Of a stretch of 64,000 bases of DNA, positions 25,701-34,048 are shown piece after piece. A program made the translations under genes and the position numbers. The notes beneath the pieces are model-generated. The model saw only the letters and a list, made by a program, of their open reading frames with translations. It did not search any database and had not been told where the DNA came from. The stretch is from positions 4,142,001 to 4,206,000 of the forward strand of contig NZ_AP023439.1 of NCBI RefSeq assembly GCF_014701095.1. Reading direction: 5' to 3'. Within the stretch, counting starts at the first letter, position 1, and every line of letters starts with the position of its first letter. Source of the DNA: Streptomyces tuirus. GTDB taxonomy: Bacteria > Actinomycetota > Actinomycetes > Streptomycetales > Streptomycetaceae.

Positions 25701-26597
25701 TCAGTGGGTGGGCTCGCGCTCCACCGGCAGCCACAGTTCCGCGTCCGCCTCCGTGCCGTCGGAAGACAGGTGGGTGCGGAGGATTTCCGGGCCTGGGCGG
25801 CTGCGGTAGGGGTTGGACGGGAACCACTCGGTGAACACGTCGCGCCACAGCTCCTGGATGGCCCGGGGGGCCGGGCCCGAGGTGGTGAAGACCGCCCAGG
25901 TGCCCGGGGGGACCGGGAGGGCGGTGATGCCCTCAGGGGCTCCCGCCGGGGTGGCTCCCGCCGGGGTGGGGGACGAGGTGATCACGGCCTGGTAGTAGTC
26001 GAGTTCCGTGCCCTCCGCGCGGCTCGGGTCCAGGTCGTCACAGACCGCGACGACGCCCCGCGGCTCCTGGTCGGACAGTTTCTCCAGGGCCTCCACGGCG
26101 GTTTTGTCCAGGCCCCGGACGAAGTCGATGATCGCCTGGTTCGGGCCGGAGTGGATCAGGGGGATCCGGGTCTTGAAGCCCGTGACGGTGAAGGCCGGGC
26201 GGTCCACGACGCGGTAGTGCATGCTGCTGTTCCCTTCTACGGTGAGGCGGAAGGCCAACCGGGGCTGGGAGACGAGCACGGCGCCGGTGCGCCGGGCCTC
26301 GCCCGGGCCCACGCCGTGCATCGTGCGGAACGCCCGCGCGAACGCCTCGCCCGAGCCGTAGCCGTAGCGGACCGCGATCTCCAGCAGCGTCGCGTCGCCC
26401 GACAGCACCTCCGCCCCCGCGACCGTCAGCCGCCGGCGCCGGATGTACTCCGACAGTGGCATGCCTGACAGGGCCGAGAACATACGGCGCAGGTGGTACT
26501 CCGAGGTGCATGCCGTGCGCGCCAGGTCCGCCACGTCCACGGTGTCGGCGAGGTCCCGTTCGATCCGGTCCATCGCCTGGTTGAGCCGGTCCAGCAC
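25701..26597 (-). CDS. AraC family regulator with GyrI-like effector domain
   Basis: 298 aa. Residues 1-105 are an AraC-type double HTH (VADLARTACTSEYHLRRMF; second HTH ending GYGSGEAFARAFR). Residues 125-298 are a GyrI/SOUL-like small-molecule binding domain, as in Rob and BmrR-like multidrug sensors. GTG start with GGAAGGAG upstream. A short Ala-Gly-Ala-Thr-Pro repeat near residue 222 comes from a 15-bp GGCTCCCGCCGGGGT duplication. Ligand and target genes are unknown; the nearest candidates are its divergent neighbours. Confidence 0.88.
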   Translation of the reverse strand: MLDRLNQAMDRIERDLADTVDVADLARTACTSEYHLRRMFSALSGMPLSEYIRRRRLTVAGAEVLSGDATLLEIAVRYGYGSGEAFARAFRTMHGVGPGEARRTGAVLVSQPRLAFRLTVEGNSSMHYRVVDRPAFTVTGFKTRIPLIHSGPNQAIIDFVRGLDKTAVEALEKLSDQEPRGVVAVCDDLDPSRAEGTELDYYQAVITSSPTPAGATPAGAPEGITALPVPPGTWAVFTTSGPAPRAIQELWRDVFTEWFPSNPYRSRPGPEILRTHLSSDGTEADAELWLPVEREPTH

Positions 26598-26802
26598 GTC
26601 CGGTCTCCTTCCTTTCGTGCCTTCACGCTAGGCAGCGCGTGCCCTGCCGCACCCGACATCCTGTGCCCGCTCCGGTCGGGTGCCGCCTGCGCTGAACGGC
26701 GTAGGAGAACCGCCGTCCGGCAGGCGTACTCAAGGCGTCCCCGCCGTGAACGGCTAGCATCGCCCGTCAACCCGTCAGTTGCCGACCGGATGAGGTGAGG
26801 AC

Positions 26803-27696
26803 ATGGGGGTCCCCCGGATCGCCGTCGCCGTGGTGACGATGGGCAACCGGCCCGACGAGGTCGACGCCCTGCTGGAGTCCGTGGCCAAGCAGGACGTGCC
26901 GCCCGAGCGGATCGTCATCGTCGGCAACGGCTGCCCGCTGCCCGACTTCGCCCGGCGGCTCACGCTGCCCGGCGAGGTCACCGCCGTCGAACTCGACGAG
27001 AACCTCGGCTGCCCCGGCGGGCGCAACGCGGCCCTGGCACGGCTGCGGGAGTTCGGTGACATCGACGTCGTCGTGGATCTGGACGACGACGGTCTGCTCG
27101 TCGACCCCGATGTGCTGCGCCGCGTGCGAGACCTGTACGCCGCCGACGAGCGGCTCGGCATCGTCGGCTTCCGCATCGCCGACGAGCTCGGTGAGACGCA
27201 GCAGCGGCACGTGCCCCGGATCGGCAACTCCGACCCCCTGCGGGGCGGTTACGTCACCGGATTCCTCGGCGGCGGGCACGCGCTGCGGATGGCGATGCTC
27301 GACGAGGTCGGCGACTGGCCCGCCGAGTTCTTCTTCGCGCACGAGGAGACCGATCTCGCATGGCGTGCGGTGGATGCCGGGTGGCGGATCCTGTACGCCC
27401 CGGAGCTGCTGCTCCGGCATCCGAAGACCTCACCCGCCCGGCACGCCATCTACTTCCGGGTGAACGCCCGCAACCGGGTCTGGCTGGCCCGCCGCCGGCT
27501 GCCGCTCGCGCTCGTCCCCGTCCACCTGGGCGTGTGGGTGCTGCTCACCCTCGCCCGGAACCGGTCGGGCGCCGGACTGCGGGCGTGGTTCGGCGGATTC
27601 GTGGAAGGCGTGCGGGAGTCGGCGGGGGAGCGGCGGCCGATGCGCTGGCGGACGGTGTGGCGGCTCACCCGGCTGGGGCGGCCGCCCGTCATCTGA
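26803..27696 (+). CDS. Family 2 glycosyltransferase
   Basis: 297 aa GT-A enzyme. N-terminal AVAVVTMGNRPDEVDALLES, the NLGCPGGRN motif, the DLDDDG nucleotide-sugar/metal site, and a FFFAHEETDLAWRA acceptor region (E-x-D of GT2 rhamnosyl-type transferases). A hydrophobic stretch in the C-terminal part may attach it to the membrane. Start supported by GAGGTGAGG. Ends before a strong hairpin at 27783-27817. The acceptor cannot be deduced. Confidence 0.88.
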   Translation: MGVPRIAVAVVTMGNRPDEVDALLESVAKQDVPPERIVIVGNGCPLPDFARRLTLPGEVTAVELDENLGCPGGRNAALARLREFGDIDVVVDLDDDGLLVDPDVLRRVRDLYAADERLGIVGFRIADELGETQQRHVPRIGNSDPLRGGYVTGFLGGGHALRMAMLDEVGDWPAEFFFAHEETDLAWRAVDAGWRILYAPELLLRHPKTSPARHAIYFRVNARNRVWLARRRLPLALVPVHLGVWVLLTLARNRSGAGLRAWFGGFVEGVRESAGERRPMRWRTVWRLTRLGRPPVI

Positions 27697-27782
27697 CGCC
27701 GTGCGGGGGCCGGAGCGAGCGAGCGATTGCGAGGGCCGCGCCGGGGCGGAGCGATGGGTCGGGCCTGCGGGAGAGATTGAGT

Positions 27783-27817
27783 GGGTCCCGGTCGATCACC
27801 TCCGCCGACCGGGACCC
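27783..27817 (+). terminator. Terminator after the glycosyltransferase gene
   Basis: GGGTCCCGGTC (27783-27793) pairs perfectly with GACCGGGACCC (27807-27817). Confidence 0.85.
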
Positions 27818-27900
27818 GGATCCGGCCGCGGCGGCGGCACTCCCCCGAGTTGCGCGTCTAGACGCGCGCACCGTCGGGCCGGATCCGATGTAGTGATCAC
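27818..27900. promoter_or_regulatory. Nested inverted repeats upstream of the SARP gene
   Basis: GGATCCGGCC (27818-27827) is mirrored by GGCCGGATCC (27877-27886). Inside this pair lies a 16-bp perfect palindrome GCGCGTCTAGACGCGC (27852-27867), and just outside is GTGATCAC (27893-27900). The rest of the interval up to 28098 contains no supported gene and is likely the SARP promoter. The palindromes are candidate operators. Confidence 0.4.
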
Positions 27901-28098
27901 ATCAGGCTTTGCCAACCGATCGCTAACATATGGCCAACGGTTCGCCGTCGCGCCCTCTCCCGATTGGCCGGAAGTCACTGAACCAAGGTCGGGCATGGCC
28001 AGGGCAGCGGCAGGTTCCGGTGGAACCGGTGAAGGTCGAGGTGGCGGAAACCCGCCGCCCGGGGGTGGATTTTCGGCACGGCGGGGGGCACGGGGGTC

Positions 28099-31000
28099 AT
28101 GCGGTTCGGGTTGCTGGGGCCGCCAGTGCTGTTCGACGACGACGCCGGGGAGGGCGACGGCCGGGCGGGCGGCTGGGCGGGCGGCTGGGCGGGTGGTCGG
28201 AACGGCGGTCGGGCGGGCGACTGGGACGGCGGTCGGGCGGGTGACTGGGACGGCGGTCGGGACGGCGGTCGGGCGGGCGACTGGGACGGCGGTCGGGCGG
28301 GTGACTGGGACGGCGGTCGGGACGGCGGTCGGGCGGGTGACTGGGACGGCGGTCGGGACGGCGGTCGGGCGGGCGGCCGGGACGGTGCCCGGGTCATCGC
28401 GAGCCCCAAGTCCCGTGTGCTGCTGGCCGCGTTGCTGCTCGACGCCGGACGGGTCGTCTCCGTCGAGTCGCTCAAGGACGCGCTGTGGGGCGGTGAACCG
28501 CCCGTGTCCGCCCAGGCCTCTCTGCACAACCACATCACCCGGTTGCGACGGCTGCTCGACGATCCCGGGCGGCTGCGCACCGTGCCCCCCGGGTATGTGC
28601 TGCGGATCGAGGAGGGCGAGCTGGACGTCCATGTCTTCGACGCCCACGTCTCCGAGGCACGGGCCGCGCACACCGGCCGGGACTGGCGGCGGGTCGTGCG
28701 CGAGTGCGCCGGCGCACTCGCCCTGTGGCGGGGCGCGCCGCTCGCCGGGCTGCCGCCCGAGGTGGGCGGTTACGCCTTCGCGCAGCGGCTGTGCGAGGCC
28801 CGGCTGCTGCTCCTGGAGTGGCGCTACGACGCCGAGTTGGCGCTGGGCGGCCCGCGGCTGCACGAGCTGGTGCCGGAGCTGGCGGCGTTGACCGGCGAAT
28901 ATCCGCTGCGGGAGGCGTACCACCGGCAGCTGATGCTCACCCTGCACCGCACCGGCCGCCAGGCCGAGGCCCTGGCCGTCCACCGCGAACTGCGCACCCG
29001 CCTCGTCGGCCGCCTCGGCATCGAGCCCGGGCCCGGGGTTCGGGAGGCACACGTGGAGGTACTCCGGGGAGCCGCGGGCGAAGGGGACTCCAAAGGGAAC
29101 CCCAAGGGGGACTCCACGGGTTCGAGGGACTCCAAGGGGGACTCCACGGGTTCGAGGAACTCGAAGGGCGGCTCGGGCAAACCAGGCAGGCCGAACCCCT
29201 CACCCGCCCAACTCCCGCCGCCTCCACCCCATTTCATCGGCCGTACCGCCGTACGCGACGCCCTGCACCGCACGCTCACCGCACCCGATCCCCATCCCAC
29301 CGCCGTCATCAGCGGCATGGCCGGTGTCGGCAAGAGTGCCCTCGCGCTGCACGTCGCCCATCAGCTGGCGAAACGTTTCCCCGATGGCCAGCTCCACCTC
29401 GCCCTGCACGGTGCCACCCCGGGCGTGGCCCCCCTCACCCCTGCCCAGGCCCTCACCACCCTGCTGCGTGACCTCGGCATCGAGCCCTGCCGGATCCCCG
29501 AAGAGCCGGAGGCCGCCGCCGCGTTGCTGCGTTCACTGCTCGCGCCGACCCGCACGCTCCTGGTGCTGGACGGCGCCTCGAGTGCCGCGCAGATACGGCC
29601 GCTGCTGCCGGGCGGTGCCGGCTGCGGGGTGATCGTCACCAGCCGTTCGCCGTTGACCGCCCTCGACGGTGCGGCCCGGTTCCCGCTCGCCCCGCTGTCG
29701 GACGACGACAGTGCCGAACTCCTGCGCACAGCTTCGCGACGCGACGGCCTGCACGGCACGGACGCCGCCCGGCTCCTCGTCGAACTCACCGGCCGGCTCC
29801 CGCTCGCCCTGCGGGTCGTCGCCGCGCGGCTCGCCGCCCGCCGGGCCCTGACCCCCGACGCCCTCGCCGGACAACTGGCCGCCGCGGACAGCCGGTTGCA
29901 CCACCTGGAGTACGACGACCTGAGCGTCCGCCGCTCCCTGGCCGTCGCGCACGACGCGCTCGCCGCCTCCGAGCGCGAGGCCGACCGGGACGCGGCCCGC
30001 ACCCTGGGCCATATCGGCGCGCTCGACCTGCCCACGTACGGCGCCCCCCTGCTCGCCCGGCTCGCGGGCACGGGCGAGCAGCGCACCGAGGCCGCCCTGG
30101 ACCGCCTCCTCGACGTGGCCCTGCTGGAGGAGACGACCTTCGGCCGCTACGCACCGCACGACCTGGTCCGCGACTTCGCCCGTGAGCGGGCCGGAGAGCA
30201 GGACACCGCCGGTACCGCCGAGACCGCGCTGCACTGGTACGCCGCCGTCGCCGAGCGCGTCCTCGCCGCGATCGTGGAACCCGGCCCCGACCGGGACAAC
30301 CGCCGCCGGCCCACCCCGAGCCGGCCGGGCGGCCATGCGGCCCACGTCGACACCGTCGCCTCCTTCGCCGGTGCCGAAGAGGCCTTCGCCTGGGGGGACG
30401 GGGAGCTGGAGAACGTCGTCGCACTGGCCGCGCGGTACGCGGACGACCCCTCGGAGCAGCGCGCGGGCTTGGTCTGCACGCTCGTCCGGCTGATCTTCCC
30501 GTACGCACATCGCCGGGGGCGGGTCGCCGAGATGGAGGTGCTCGGGCAGGCCGGCCTGCGGGTGGCCCGGCGACTCGGTGACGCGGCGGCCGAGGCCTAC
30601 GCACTGGTCGACCTCGCCGGGCTGCACCTCCTGACCGGGCGGCACAACGACGCCCTTGCTCTCAACGACAGCGCGCTCGCCATCTGGCGGCGGCTCGACC
30701 ACCCTTCCTGCATCCGTCGCTGCCTCGACAACCGCGGACTGCTGCTGGACGGGCTCGGCCGGCGCACCGAGGCGGGCGAAGCGCTGGAGCGTAGCCTGGA
30801 GTACGCACGGCGGCTGGACGACCCGTACGGTGAAGCCGTCACCCACGGCCACCTCGGCAACCTCGTCGAGCGCACCGACCCGCGGGCCGCCATCGAGCGG
30901 CACCGGCGTTCACTCGCCCTCGGGGAGGAGATCGGCGCCGTGATCGTGCGGCACTCCGCGCACTGCAACATCGGGCACGCGCATCTGCGGCTCGGTCAGC

Positions 31001-31362
31001 CGGCCGCCGCGCTGCCGCACTTCGAGGAGAGCCTGCGCATTCTCGGCGAGCACGGCGACTGGCACGGCGAGTCCCGGACCCGGCTCGGGCTGGTCCGGGC
31101 CCTGCGGCTGCTGGGGCGCGCCGGGCGGGCCGCCCGCGAGTGCGCCGAACTGCTCGGCCGGGCGGAGGCCCGCGCCGACCGCTACACCGGGGCTCTCGCC
31201 CGTCACCAGCACGGGCTGCTGCTGCGCGAGCGCGGGCACATCGGCGAGGCGCGCGAGGAGTGGAGCTCCGCGCTGGCGGCCCTGGAGGGCACGGACGACC
31301 AGGCGGTGGTCAGGGAGGCGGTGGTGAGGGAGCTGCGTGAGCTCCTGGCGCGTCCCGTTTGA
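28099..31362 (+). CDS. SARP family regulator with NB-ARC and TPR domains (AfsR type)
   Basis: 1087 aa. A SARP winged-helix domain (MRFGLLGPPVLF at the start, then LKDALWG and HNHITRLRRLL), a BTAD domain to about residue 320, an NB-ARC ATPase (P-loop GMAGVGKS at about 406-413) and C-terminal TPRs. This architecture is a transcriptional activator of secondary metabolism or development. Residues about 18-97 are a foreign low-complexity insert of GGRAGDWD units between the first strand and the recognition region. A second repeat linker (GDSTGSRDSK) joins BTAD and NB-ARC. The gene ends in a repeat shared with the convergent polymerase gene. Confidence 0.88.
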   Translation: MRFGLLGPPVLFDDDAGEGDGRAGGWAGGWAGGRNGGRAGDWDGGRAGDWDGGRDGGRAGDWDGGRAGDWDGGRDGGRAGDWDGGRDGGRAGGRDGARVIASPKSRVLLAALLLDAGRVVSVESLKDALWGGEPPVSAQASLHNHITRLRRLLDDPGRLRTVPPGYVLRIEEGELDVHVFDAHVSEARAAHTGRDWRRVVRECAGALALWRGAPLAGLPPEVGGYAFAQRLCEARLLLLEWRYDAELALGGPRLHELVPELAALTGEYPLREAYHRQLMLTLHRTGRQAEALAVHRELRTRLVGRLGIEPGPGVREAHVEVLRGAAGEGDSKGNPKGDSTGSRDSKGDSTGSRNSKGGSGKPGRPNPSPAQLPPPPPHFIGRTAVRDALHRTLTAPDPHPTAVISGMAGVGKSALALHVAHQLAKRFPDGQLHLALHGATPGVAPLTPAQALTTLLRDLGIEPCRIPEEPEAAAALLRSLLAPTRTLLVLDGASSAAQIRPLLPGGAGCGVIVTSRSPLTALDGAARFPLAPLSDDDSAELLRTASRRDGLHGTDAARLLVELTGRLPLALRVVAARLAARRALTPDALAGQLAAADSRLHHLEYDDLSVRRSLAVAHDALAASEREADRDAARTLGHIGALDLPTYGAPLLARLAGTGEQRTEAALDRLLDVALLEETTFGRYAPHDLVRDFARERAGEQDTAGTAETALHWYAAVAERVLAAIVEPGPDRDNRRRPTPSRPGGHAAHVDTVASFAGAEEAFAWGDGELENVVALAARYADDPSEQRAGLVCTLVRLIFPYAHRRGRVAEMEVLGQAGLRVARRLGDAAAEAYALVDLAGLHLLTGRHNDALALNDSALAIWRRLDHPSCIRRCLDNRGLLLDGLGRRTEAGEALERSLEYARRLDDPYGEAVTHGHLGNLVERTDPRAAIERHRRSLALGEEIGAVIVRHSAHCNIGHAHLRLGQPAAALPHFEESLRILGEHGDWHGESRTRLGLVRALRLLGRAGRAARECAELLGRAEARADRYTGALARHQHGLLLRERGHIGEAREEWSSALAALEGTDDQAVVREAVVRELRELLARPV
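28161..28386 (+). repeat. Coding minisatellite in the SARP DNA-binding domain
   Basis: Built of 24-bp units (GGGCGGGCGACTGGGACGGC plus 4 nt) and 12-bp half units. 28201-28260 and 28261-28320 are 60-bp copies that differ at one base, and the pattern continues to 28386. It encodes GGRAGDWD repeats in frame. Such near-identity implies very recent expansion. Confidence 0.93.
29102..29161 (+). repeat. 30-bp tandem repeat in the SARP linker
   Basis: Two copies of a 30-bp unit beginning CCAAGGGGGACTCCACGGGT (29102-29131 and 29132-29161, one mismatch) plus degenerate flanks. In frame, it encodes KGDSTGSRDS between BTAD and NB-ARC. Confidence 0.9.
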
Positions 31363-31504
31363 TCATTGAAGTGCGTGCGAGTCCGGTCTGGTCACTTGGC
31401 GTGCGTGCGTGCGGGTTCCGTCTGGTCACTTGGCGGGCGGGCGCGCCCCGTCTGGTCACTCGGCGTCTGCGCGCGTCCCGTCTGATCACTTGGCGTCCGC
31501 GTAG
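31351..31504. repeat. Five-copy repeat joining the 3' ends of two convergent genes
   Basis: Units of about 28-33 bp with the core CCGTCTGGTCACTTGGCG start near 31351, 31381, 31414, 31447 and 31475. The first contains the SARP stop codon (31360-31362) on the + strand. The last contains the polymerase stop codon (31486-31488) on the - strand. Confidence 0.85.
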
Positions 31505-33195
31505 CACTCCACCACCGCCGTCGTGAAAGGGAACCGCACGGGGGTGTCCCCGAAGGTCAGCCGGCCGGCCAGGTCCGCCGCCTCGCGGATCGCCGCCACG
31601 ACCGCCTCCGTCTCCTCCTCGGGGCAGTGCACGATCACCTCGTCGTGCTGGAAGAAGACCAGCTCGGCCGCCAGCTCCGCGCAGGTCTTGCGCAGCGCGG
31701 CGAGCAGGAGCAACGCCCAGTCGGCGGCGCTGCCCTGGACGACGAAGTTGCGGGCGAAGCGGCCGCGGGCGCGGGCGTTGGTGGACGCGTACCCGGGCAC
31801 CCACTGCCCGCTGTCCGACTGGTCGTCCTCCCCGGAGCCGGAAGGCACGGGGGCCGTCGGGATGCCGGCCTCCTCGCTCGCGTCGTCCGTCCCCCGGGCC
31901 GCCGGCGGGCAGGTCCGGCCGAGCCAGGTCCGTACGAGCCGGCCCTCCTCACCGGCCCGGGCCGCGTCGTCGACGTACGCCACCGCCCTGGGGAAACGAC
32001 GCCGAAGCGCGGCGAGGTTCTTCAGGCCGTCACCGGAGGTCTGGCCGTAGACCGCGCCGAGCACGGCGAGTTTGGCCTGGGAGCGGTCGCCGGAGAAGGC
32101 GCGGTCGGAGACGGACTGGTACAGGTCGGTTTCCCGGCCGGCCACCTCCATCAGCCCGGGGTCGCGGGAGATCGCCGCGAGGACGCGCGGCTCCATCTGG
32201 TCGGCGTCGGCGACGACGAGCCGCCAGCCCGGGTCGGCGACGACGGCCCGCCGGATCACCTTGGGGATCTGGAGCCCGCCTCCGCCGTTGGTGACCCAGC
32301 GCCCGGTCACGGTCCCGCCCGCGAGGAACTCCGGCCGGAAGCGGCCCTCGCGGACCCAGTCCTGGAGCCAGGACCAGCCGTGGGCGACCCAGATGCGGTA
32401 CAGCTTCTTGTACTCGATCAGGGGTTCCACGGCGGGGTGGTCGACCGACTGGAGCTCCCAGCGGCGGGTCGAGGAGACCTTGATGCCGGCCTGGGAGAAG
32501 GCCTTGACCACGTCGGCGGGCAGGTCCGGGCGGACGCGTCTGCCGAACGCGGCGGACACCTCGTCGGCCAGCTCGGCGAGGCGCCGCGGCTCGCCGCCGC
32601 CCGCGTACCGCTCGCCCAGCAGGTCCTGCAGCAACGCGCGGTGCACGTCGGCGCTCCAGGGCAGCCCGGTGCGGTTCAGCTCGGCGGCCACCAGCATGCC
32701 CGCCGACTCGGCGGCCGTCAGCAGCCGCATGCGGTCGGGGTGCTCGGCCCTCGCATGCCGCCGTTGCTGCTCGGCGTAGACCGCGAGGAGGTCCGGCAGC
32801 GGCAGATGGACGCCCTGGGGCTCGAACAGCGAGGACTGGGAGCCCGGTTCGGCGGAGCGCTGTGGTGGGTCGGACGGCACGGGGCCGCCGCGCAGCCGGG
32901 CCAGGGCGGCCGCGGCCGAGCGCGGTTCCCCGTACCGCCCCTCGTGGCCGAGGAGGAGGGTCTCGGCGGCCTCGATGTCGTAGCACCGCTCGGCTCGCAC
33001 CCCCGTGGCGAGCAGGCGCGGGTAGACCTCGGCGGTGGACCGCCACACCCACCGCGTGACGCCGGGACGGCTCCGGACGGCCTCGGCGGGGTCGGTCTCC
33101 CGCCGCACCGGGCCGGCGGGCAGCCCGTCCGGACCGAGGGGGGCGACGTCCACGCCACCGTCCTCGGCCGGAGCGAGTGCCCACCGGTCGGCCAT
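31486..33195 (-). CDS. PolA-like 3'-5' exonuclease/DNA polymerase
   Basis: Family A DNA polymerase, 569 aa, without the 5' nuclease domain of Pol I. Polymerase motif A is VVADADQMEPRVLA, motif B region KLAVLGAVYGQTSG, motif C QHDEVIVH. The N-terminal 200 aa correspond to the 3'-5' exonuclease fold, but I cannot identify its metal-binding DxE set, so proofreading may be inactive. This stand-alone type occurs in many actinobacteria beside the full-length Pol I and is probably used in repair. The last codons lie in the repeat shared with the convergent SARP gene. Confidence 0.88.
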   Translation of the reverse strand: MADRWALAPAEDGGVDVAPLGPDGLPAGPVRRETDPAEAVRSRPGVTRWVWRSTAEVYPRLLATGVRAERCYDIEAAETLLLGHEGRYGEPRSAAAALARLRGGPVPSDPPQRSAEPGSQSSLFEPQGVHLPLPDLLAVYAEQQRRHARAEHPDRMRLLTAAESAGMLVAAELNRTGLPWSADVHRALLQDLLGERYAGGGEPRRLAELADEVSAAFGRRVRPDLPADVVKAFSQAGIKVSSTRRWELQSVDHPAVEPLIEYKKLYRIWVAHGWSWLQDWVREGRFRPEFLAGGTVTGRWVTNGGGGLQIPKVIRRAVVADPGWRLVVADADQMEPRVLAAISRDPGLMEVAGRETDLYQSVSDRAFSGDRSQAKLAVLGAVYGQTSGDGLKNLAALRRRFPRAVAYVDDAARAGEEGRLVRTWLGRTCPPAARGTDDASEEAGIPTAPVPSGSGEDDQSDSGQWVPGYASTNARARGRFARNFVVQGSAADWALLLLAALRKTCAELAAELVFFQHDEVIVHCPEEETEAVVAAIREAADLAGRLTFGDTPVRFPFTTAVVECYADAK

Positions 33196-33248
33196 GCTGC
33201 GAGTGTGCCAGGGGGGTCTGACAACGCCCTGCCGGTGCAGGCCCGACG

Positions 33249-33989
33249 TCAGGACTCGTCCAGTACCTCCTTCTGCGCCTGCACGATCTTCTTCAGCGCC
33301 GCCGCGACGTACCGCTCGGTCTGCTCCTTGGCGATGCCGAGGCCGCTGAGGACGCCCTCGCCGTTCTCGTGCTCCAGCAGCGCGAGCAGGATGTGCTCGG
33401 TGCCGATGTAGTTGTGGCCCAGGCGCAGGGCCTCGCGGAAGGTGAGCTCCAGCACCTTCTTGGCGGCCTGGCCGTACGGCACCAGCTCCGGGACCTCGTC
33501 GACGGCGGGCGGGAGCGCCGCCGTCGCCGCCTCACGGACCGTGTCGAGCGGCACGCCCTGTTCGACGATGGCCTTGGCGGCGAGGCCCCCGGGCTCGGCC
33601 AGCAGTCCGAGGACGAGGTGCTCGGGCACGCCCTCGGCGTTGCGCGCGGTCCTGGCCTCGCTGTGGGCGGTCATGACCACGTTCCGGGCGGGCAGGGTGT
33701 AGCGGCTGAAGCCCTGGCTGAGGTCGAGGTCGGCCGACTCCTTCGGCACGAACCGCTTCTGGGCGGCCTGCCGGGTGACGCCCATGGACTTGCCGATGTC
33801 GGTCCAGGACGCGCCGGAGCGCCGGGCCTGGTCGACGAAGTGGCCGATCAGGTGGTCGGCCACGTCGCCGAGGTGGTCCGCGGCGATCACCGCGTCCTGG
33901 AGCTGGTCCAGCGGCTCCTCGTGGACCTTCTTGATGGCCGCGATGAGGTCGTCGAGACGGATGGATGACGTCGGGTCGGGGTTCGTCAT
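33249..33989 (-). CDS. ClpC2-like protein: HTH plus Clp N-terminal repeats
   Basis: 246 aa, no ATPase module. Residues 1-90 contain an HTH (SWTDIGKSMGVTRQAAQKRF). The rest are two Clp_N repeats (HLVLGLLAEPGGLAAK and GTEHILLALLEHENGEG). This matches mycobacterial ClpC2, which binds its own operator and shields ClpC1 by sequestering NTD-binding antibiotics. Two inverted repeats with TGTCAAC arms overlap its promoter (33991-34037), and TACGGT 6 nt before the ATG implies a leaderless, autorepressed message. The ligand-sensing role is inference from the family. Confidence 0.87.
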   Translation of the reverse strand: MTNPDPTSSIRLDDLIAAIKKVHEEPLDQLQDAVIAADHLGDVADHLIGHFVDQARRSGASWTDIGKSMGVTRQAAQKRFVPKESADLDLSQGFSRYTLPARNVVMTAHSEARTARNAEGVPEHLVLGLLAEPGGLAAKAIVEQGVPLDTVREAATAALPPAVDEVPELVPYGQAAKKVLELTFREALRLGHNYIGTEHILLALLEHENGEGVLSGLGIAKEQTERYVAAALKKIVQAQKEVLDES

Positions 33990-33990
33990 G

Positions 33991-34037
33991 TGTCAACCGT
34001 AGGTTGCGCCCCTAGGGGTGTCAACCGCGAGTTGACA
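33991..34037 (-). promoter_or_regulatory. Promoter with twin operators of the ClpC2-like gene
   Basis: TGTCAAC-N5-GTTGACA is perfect at 34019-34037. A second copy TGTCAAC-N5-GTTGCGC is at 33991-34009, 28 bp away. Read on the - strand, TTGACA is followed after 17 nt by TACGGT and then 6 nt to the ATG. The two operators therefore cover the -35 and -10 boxes. CCCCTAGGGG lies between them. Confidence 0.75.
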
Positions 34038-34048
34038 CTCGGTCGCGG

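Noticed and set aside
25569..27000. tRNA-Thr as an integration site of a genomic island
   Set aside because: No integrase gene or second copy of the tRNA 3' end was seen nearby. The following genes look like ordinary Streptomyces accessory genes.
28161..28386. CRISPR array
   Set aside because: Units are contiguous, have no unique spacers and maintain a reading frame; it is a coding minisatellite. No CRISPR array or cas gene was found in the window.
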